Positions 60,508-64,000 of a DNA stretch of 64,000 nucleotides are shown here, piece after piece. Position 1 is the stretch's first letter, and every line of letters begins with the position of its first letter. Source of the stretch: Plectrocnemia conspersa (taxonomy: Eukaryota > Arthropoda > Insecta > Trichoptera > Polycentropodidae); contig VTFK01000458.1 of NCBI GenBank assembly GCA_009617715.1, positions 178,329-242,328 of the forward strand. Reading direction: 5' to 3'. The position numbers and the translations under genes are program-made. Below the pieces are notes generated by a model. That model did no database searches, was not told the origin of the DNA, and saw nothing but the letters and a program-made list of their open reading frames with translations.

Positions 60508-62549
60508 GAGGCATTACTTTGCATGGCCAGTAATACATTTTTAGAAAAACCGTGGCACAGATTTATGTGCAATTCAGTTACCTTTTTAATGTTTTTATTA
60601 ATTCATAAACAATGTTTCATTTATATTTTGCTTATAATAACTAATCTAACATTAAATATATTGAGTGTCTTGAAATGCAAAATAAAGTATTCAACACTAT
60701 TCCGCCTTTTGTATATTCAATATCGACACTCAGATTACTATTGTTGAAATTTTTCTAAAGGTTTAAATGCTCTTATGCCATGCCAAAATTTAGCTTCTTA
60801 ACAAGTCTTGCCAGTTGATTCACCAGCATCGATTTTGAAAGCCGAATCGAATGGGATTTGATTTAAGAGTAGCTGTTTATTCGAGCAATTTTTCAATATT
60901 GGTTGCAAAGCGCCCGAGGAGAGAGTGAGCTCGTTCAAGGACTCGAAAAAAAGATTTTCTTGTGTTGACGACAGGCAACTTCTGCATTGATTTCTGTGCG
61001 GCTATACAGCCTGCAAATAACCCCTAATTAAATAAGTCGGGTTCAAGCCCCTGCTTTGTGCATAATGCTGGTGTCACATTTTCTATGTATATTTCTGGGA
61101 TATATTTTCAATATCAGATGTATTAAAATTAACGTGCCCTAACATCACCACTGCCCTAGGTCTTCCGAGAATGAGATAATGATCTCATTTTCTCTTTTAG
61201 AGAAAAAATAGGTGTCTCTTTTCTGCATTGATATTTATAGCAATTTGAGTTGATGCAATGGATGATGATTTTTTTCAGGCACGTCTTTTCCTTCTTTCCA
61301 TGAAAGTGATTCTTAGGTACACGGACTTCAATTGACTGCCATTTCCCACCCCCCTTTTTGTCATCACTGATATCTCTTAGCCATCTCCTTGAATGCATTT
61401 GTCATGCTGGAGACCATCAACAGTTTCTCAGCCTGTGCTGTATACTGAAGCAAAAGCCCGACTAGGTAATGGTCAATTACTGACAAGCCTGTATGTGCTT
61501 ATGTTGTCTTAATTTGAAATGTTTTCTGACACAGACATTGACACGATCCGCGGTCAAAAGGTTAAGGTGAAAAAAATAATGTAACTTTTGCAAATAATAC
61601 AATAAATATGGATGAAGTTGTGAAGGAAAATGGATAGAACTATTTATTCATTTCAAGGAAGAAGAAAATTTCATTACCAAATCTCGTCTCAATTATAGAA
61701 AATATATTTAGCCTACCAGGCACATCTACACCTGTTTAAAGGATATTCTTAATCATGAATAGCACACGGTCTGAAGAAAGAGGTAGAATGAGTGTATCAA
61801 CAGTAAAAGTTGTATTGCACTGCTAATTTGATAGTGAAATAAATTGTAATTAATTTTTCGACGCAATTAAAAATATCAAAGATTTTTTAAAGAAAGTTCA
61901 AGCTAGTGAGAAATAATTTTAACTTTTATTAATAAGTTATATTCAGTTAAAACATAAAGCGGTATTTATTCTGTACCCTTGCCTTAAAAATCTATTTTTG
62001 TCACACGTCATAATACAATCAAGAAATGGTTCGATCCGTTGCATATGAGAAGCTCTAAACTTCGTAACGACCGGTTTTTGCTTTTCGTTCGGTTCGTGCG
62101 GTACCCAAAAGGATATACATAGTTTTAAGAATACCTTAGAAATAATTGCTAATTATATTTTTTTAAATCTGGACTTGATACAATTATATTAATTTCCATA
62201 AATTACAAAATGTCAACTATTAAGACTCTGTGGTGTCTTAAGCTTGAGCTTAAACTTAAATAGTTTAATAAGATTCCCAGTGGCAAACTTATTGTAAAAA
62301 CAATTTAAAACTCTCGTGTGTGTATTCGTTGTATAGTAACCTTGGCATATCATATATAAATTGCAGCTACTGCGCATTGGATCTGTTAAGTAGGAAATGC
62401 ATAGATGCAATCAATGTCCTTGTAAGATACTGTCTTATAGATTGAAACGATGTATGTATGATCGTTGATAAATGTTTGAAGCAAACATCGATAGCATATT
62501 CTTTTTTGCTTCTCGACGCCCCTATACTTCCTTTGTTTTTCTTTGCATT
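60508..62549. other. Intergenic, few landmarks
   Basis: Includes a tRNA B-box-like word (GGGTTCAAGCCCC near 61040) without a matching acceptor stem or A box, so at most an old SINE head. The rest is AT-rich with chance frames. Confidence 0.35.
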
Positions 62550-62935
62550 AAAGTTTTCATAATCGACTTTGGCCGCCCAGATCTGGTAAATACCCCACCG
62601 TGCGTCGCTCGGTGTCGCGTATTGGTCGCCATCGCTGATAGCTGGCTGATAAGCGAGGCACGCGGGTCGTACGGGCTTTGGTGATTTTGCAGCCCTGCAC
62701 AATCAGGGAAATTATGGCCACTATTTAAGTGAGCGACGCGTGCGTATTCAACAGAGTCGAGAGCGTGTGTTTAGCTTTCACGAACTGCAGCCGTATGTGC
62801 TAAAAGAGGCATCGTCATTTTGATCCTTTTCGCCATCCGTTGAAGCATCTCAGAAATGTCTGCTCGTGTTTCAGCTGGCGGCGCTAGCCTTGTTACCGCT
62901 GAGCTTCGTCCACTTCAGGGTTCGCACAAAATATT
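62550..62935 (+). promoter_or_regulatory. GC-rich island, possible promoter and first exon of an unseen gene
   Basis: G+C and CpG content rises sharply, as it does upstream of CKI-alpha. A TATTTAAG box at about 62722 is followed by a CpG-rich leader. The ATG at 62856 opens a frame of about 21 codons rich in Ala, Ser and Leu, with a weak GT donor candidate after CTTCAGG. The downstream exon is not visible before the mariner copy. It could equally be a promoter for a gene beyond the window, or an unrecognised repeat. Confidence 0.25.
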
Positions 62936-62939
62936 TTTT

Positions 62940-63831
62940 AAAAGGTGATCCAACTTCAGTTTTCAACACTTTTTAAAAGCGGTTCTTCGAATTTTGCGTA
63001 TTGTTTTAATTTTAAAACAGAATATAAAACAGATTCGTATTTCCATTAAATGACATGCTTTTTTTTTTCTAGCAAAATTCAAATTCGAATCATACCGCCC
63101 ACCACCGACTTTTATTCCGACCTTCATCGTTTTTAAAAAAAGCAAGGCCCAATGACGCCGCTGTTCGACCAATGCACCAAACATACATTTTTGGGGTTCC
63201 GGGAATCACATGAGGATTTTCCTGCCCATATGCACAAATTTTGCTTATTGACATACCCAAAGAGGTTTAAATGTGCCTCGTTAGAAGAATATTTTCTTTT
63301 AAAAAATCAGAACTAACTTTCGCTGCTCCTAACACCCAATCTGCGTGTAAGTTATTCGCTATCCGTGGTCTCTGGGCGTCAGTTCTTGTGGATATATCAT
63401 TTTTATACGAGTGTAGATGCAAAATGCGCCAAAGGGAATATAAGACTATTCCGGGTCTTCGGTCATTACTTTCACTTACAGCAGCAATATTTTTTTGGGC
63501 TGAACGGGTGCCATGATGATGCACCAAGCCTTACTTTATCTCCAACGCTTCCAGTCTTTTCAAATTTTTCACTACGTTGCTAATTATTCGCTCAATGGGA
63601 CGATGAAATTAACTATAATCATCTCATAAATTTCGATACGTATTTCCGTACAGAATTGTTATTTATGTAGAACAATTCTATAATTTTAACGCGTTGAGCG
63701 GTAGTTGAGCGATCCATTTAGTAAATGTATTATTGCAAAATAACATTTTGACATTTTGAACACGCGTGATTATTGACAGCCGTCTGTTTTACAGCTCCCA
63801 GCATAGGAAACTCGAATTGAATCATCCTGTA
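62940..63831 (-). mobile_element. mariner copy, deleted and broken
   Basis: Left end AAAGGTGATCCAACTT and right end CGAATTGAATCATCCTGTAT are inverted and match the copy at 44047. The minus strand retains phrases of the same transposase (DFLKEN with LGAAKV near 63300, LHADW near 63340, [16 protein letters not shown] near 63500). It is about 890 bp, so internal coding sequence has been deleted. Not functional. Confidence 0.78.
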
Positions 63832-64000
63832 TATAAAATTCTTGATATAATAATTCTATTTATTTTATTTATTCTAATTCACAACAAAATAAATGTGTTG
63901 ACACACCTACATGGTTTGGGGAATTTTCGTCAAAAAAATTAACCTTAACCAAATTAACCGTAAGGGGGTTTGAAGCCCAAAACTTTTTTTTTTTAAAAAA
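63832..64000. other. Window end, no feature
   Basis: AT-rich sequence ending in a poly-T/poly-A stretch. Nothing recognised. Confidence 0.4.

Noticed and set aside
60324..60572. Minus-strand frame with a poly-His run
   Set aside because: The His run is simply the (GAT)n microsatellite read backwards.
1..64000. CRISPR arrays, operons or prophage
   Set aside because: Intron-bearing genes, poly(A) signals and eukaryotic transposons throughout. No regular direct repeats with spacers were seen.

Overview
The window is nuclear DNA of an animal, most likely an insect. It is AT-rich and has small exons, canonical GT-AG introns (plus one GC-AG), poly(A) signals, and dense DNA transposon remains (hAT, piggyBac, Tc1/mariner, pogo/Tigger). 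The species cannot be read from the sequence. No operons, CRISPR arrays or bacterial signals are present.

Layout. 0.1-5.6 kb: two tandem C2H2 zinc-finger paralogues on the + strand with the same four-exon plan, separated by a decayed LINE and a hAT MITE. 6.5-7.3 kb: a GC-rich inverted-repeat island. 7.7-11.7 kb: cytosolic lysyl-tRNA synthetase (+, 7 exons). 12.6-13.5 kb: an OTUD6B-like deubiquitinase (-), head to head with an NDUFAF6-like complex I assembly factor (+, 5 exons, 14.4-19.0 kb). The last intron of the latter carries a foldback element and an LTR. 20.8-30.0 kb: tyrosine aminotransferase (+, 6 exons). 33.3-36.1 kb: an RDH11-14-like short-chain dehydrogenase (+, 6 exons). 38.1-39.8 kb: a pogo/Tigger transposon with both termini and a broken transposase. 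41.4-54.8 kb: casein kinase I alpha (-, 9 exons), whose introns hold a mariner nested in another transposon, an internally deleted piggyBac-like element, a Tc1 remnant and several MITEs. 58.7-60.3 kb: an unrecognised five-exon gene (+). Its C-terminal domain resembles the BECR-fold RNase domains of bacterial polymorphic and phage toxins. 62.9-63.8 kb: a second mariner copy.

The genes are independent housekeeping or metabolic loci, not a pathway. The least expected item is the 58.7 kb gene: an intron-bearing, apparently intact reading frame with a toxin-nuclease-like C-terminus, an Asn-rich linker and an N-terminus reminiscent of toxin pre-domains. It is the best candidate here for something undescribed, probably an old transfer from a bacterium or phage. 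The second theme is one interspersed composite foldback family that recurs in introns and flanks of at least four genes.

Exon coordinates come from reading splice signals by eye and matching conserved protein family motifs. No alignment or transcript data were available.
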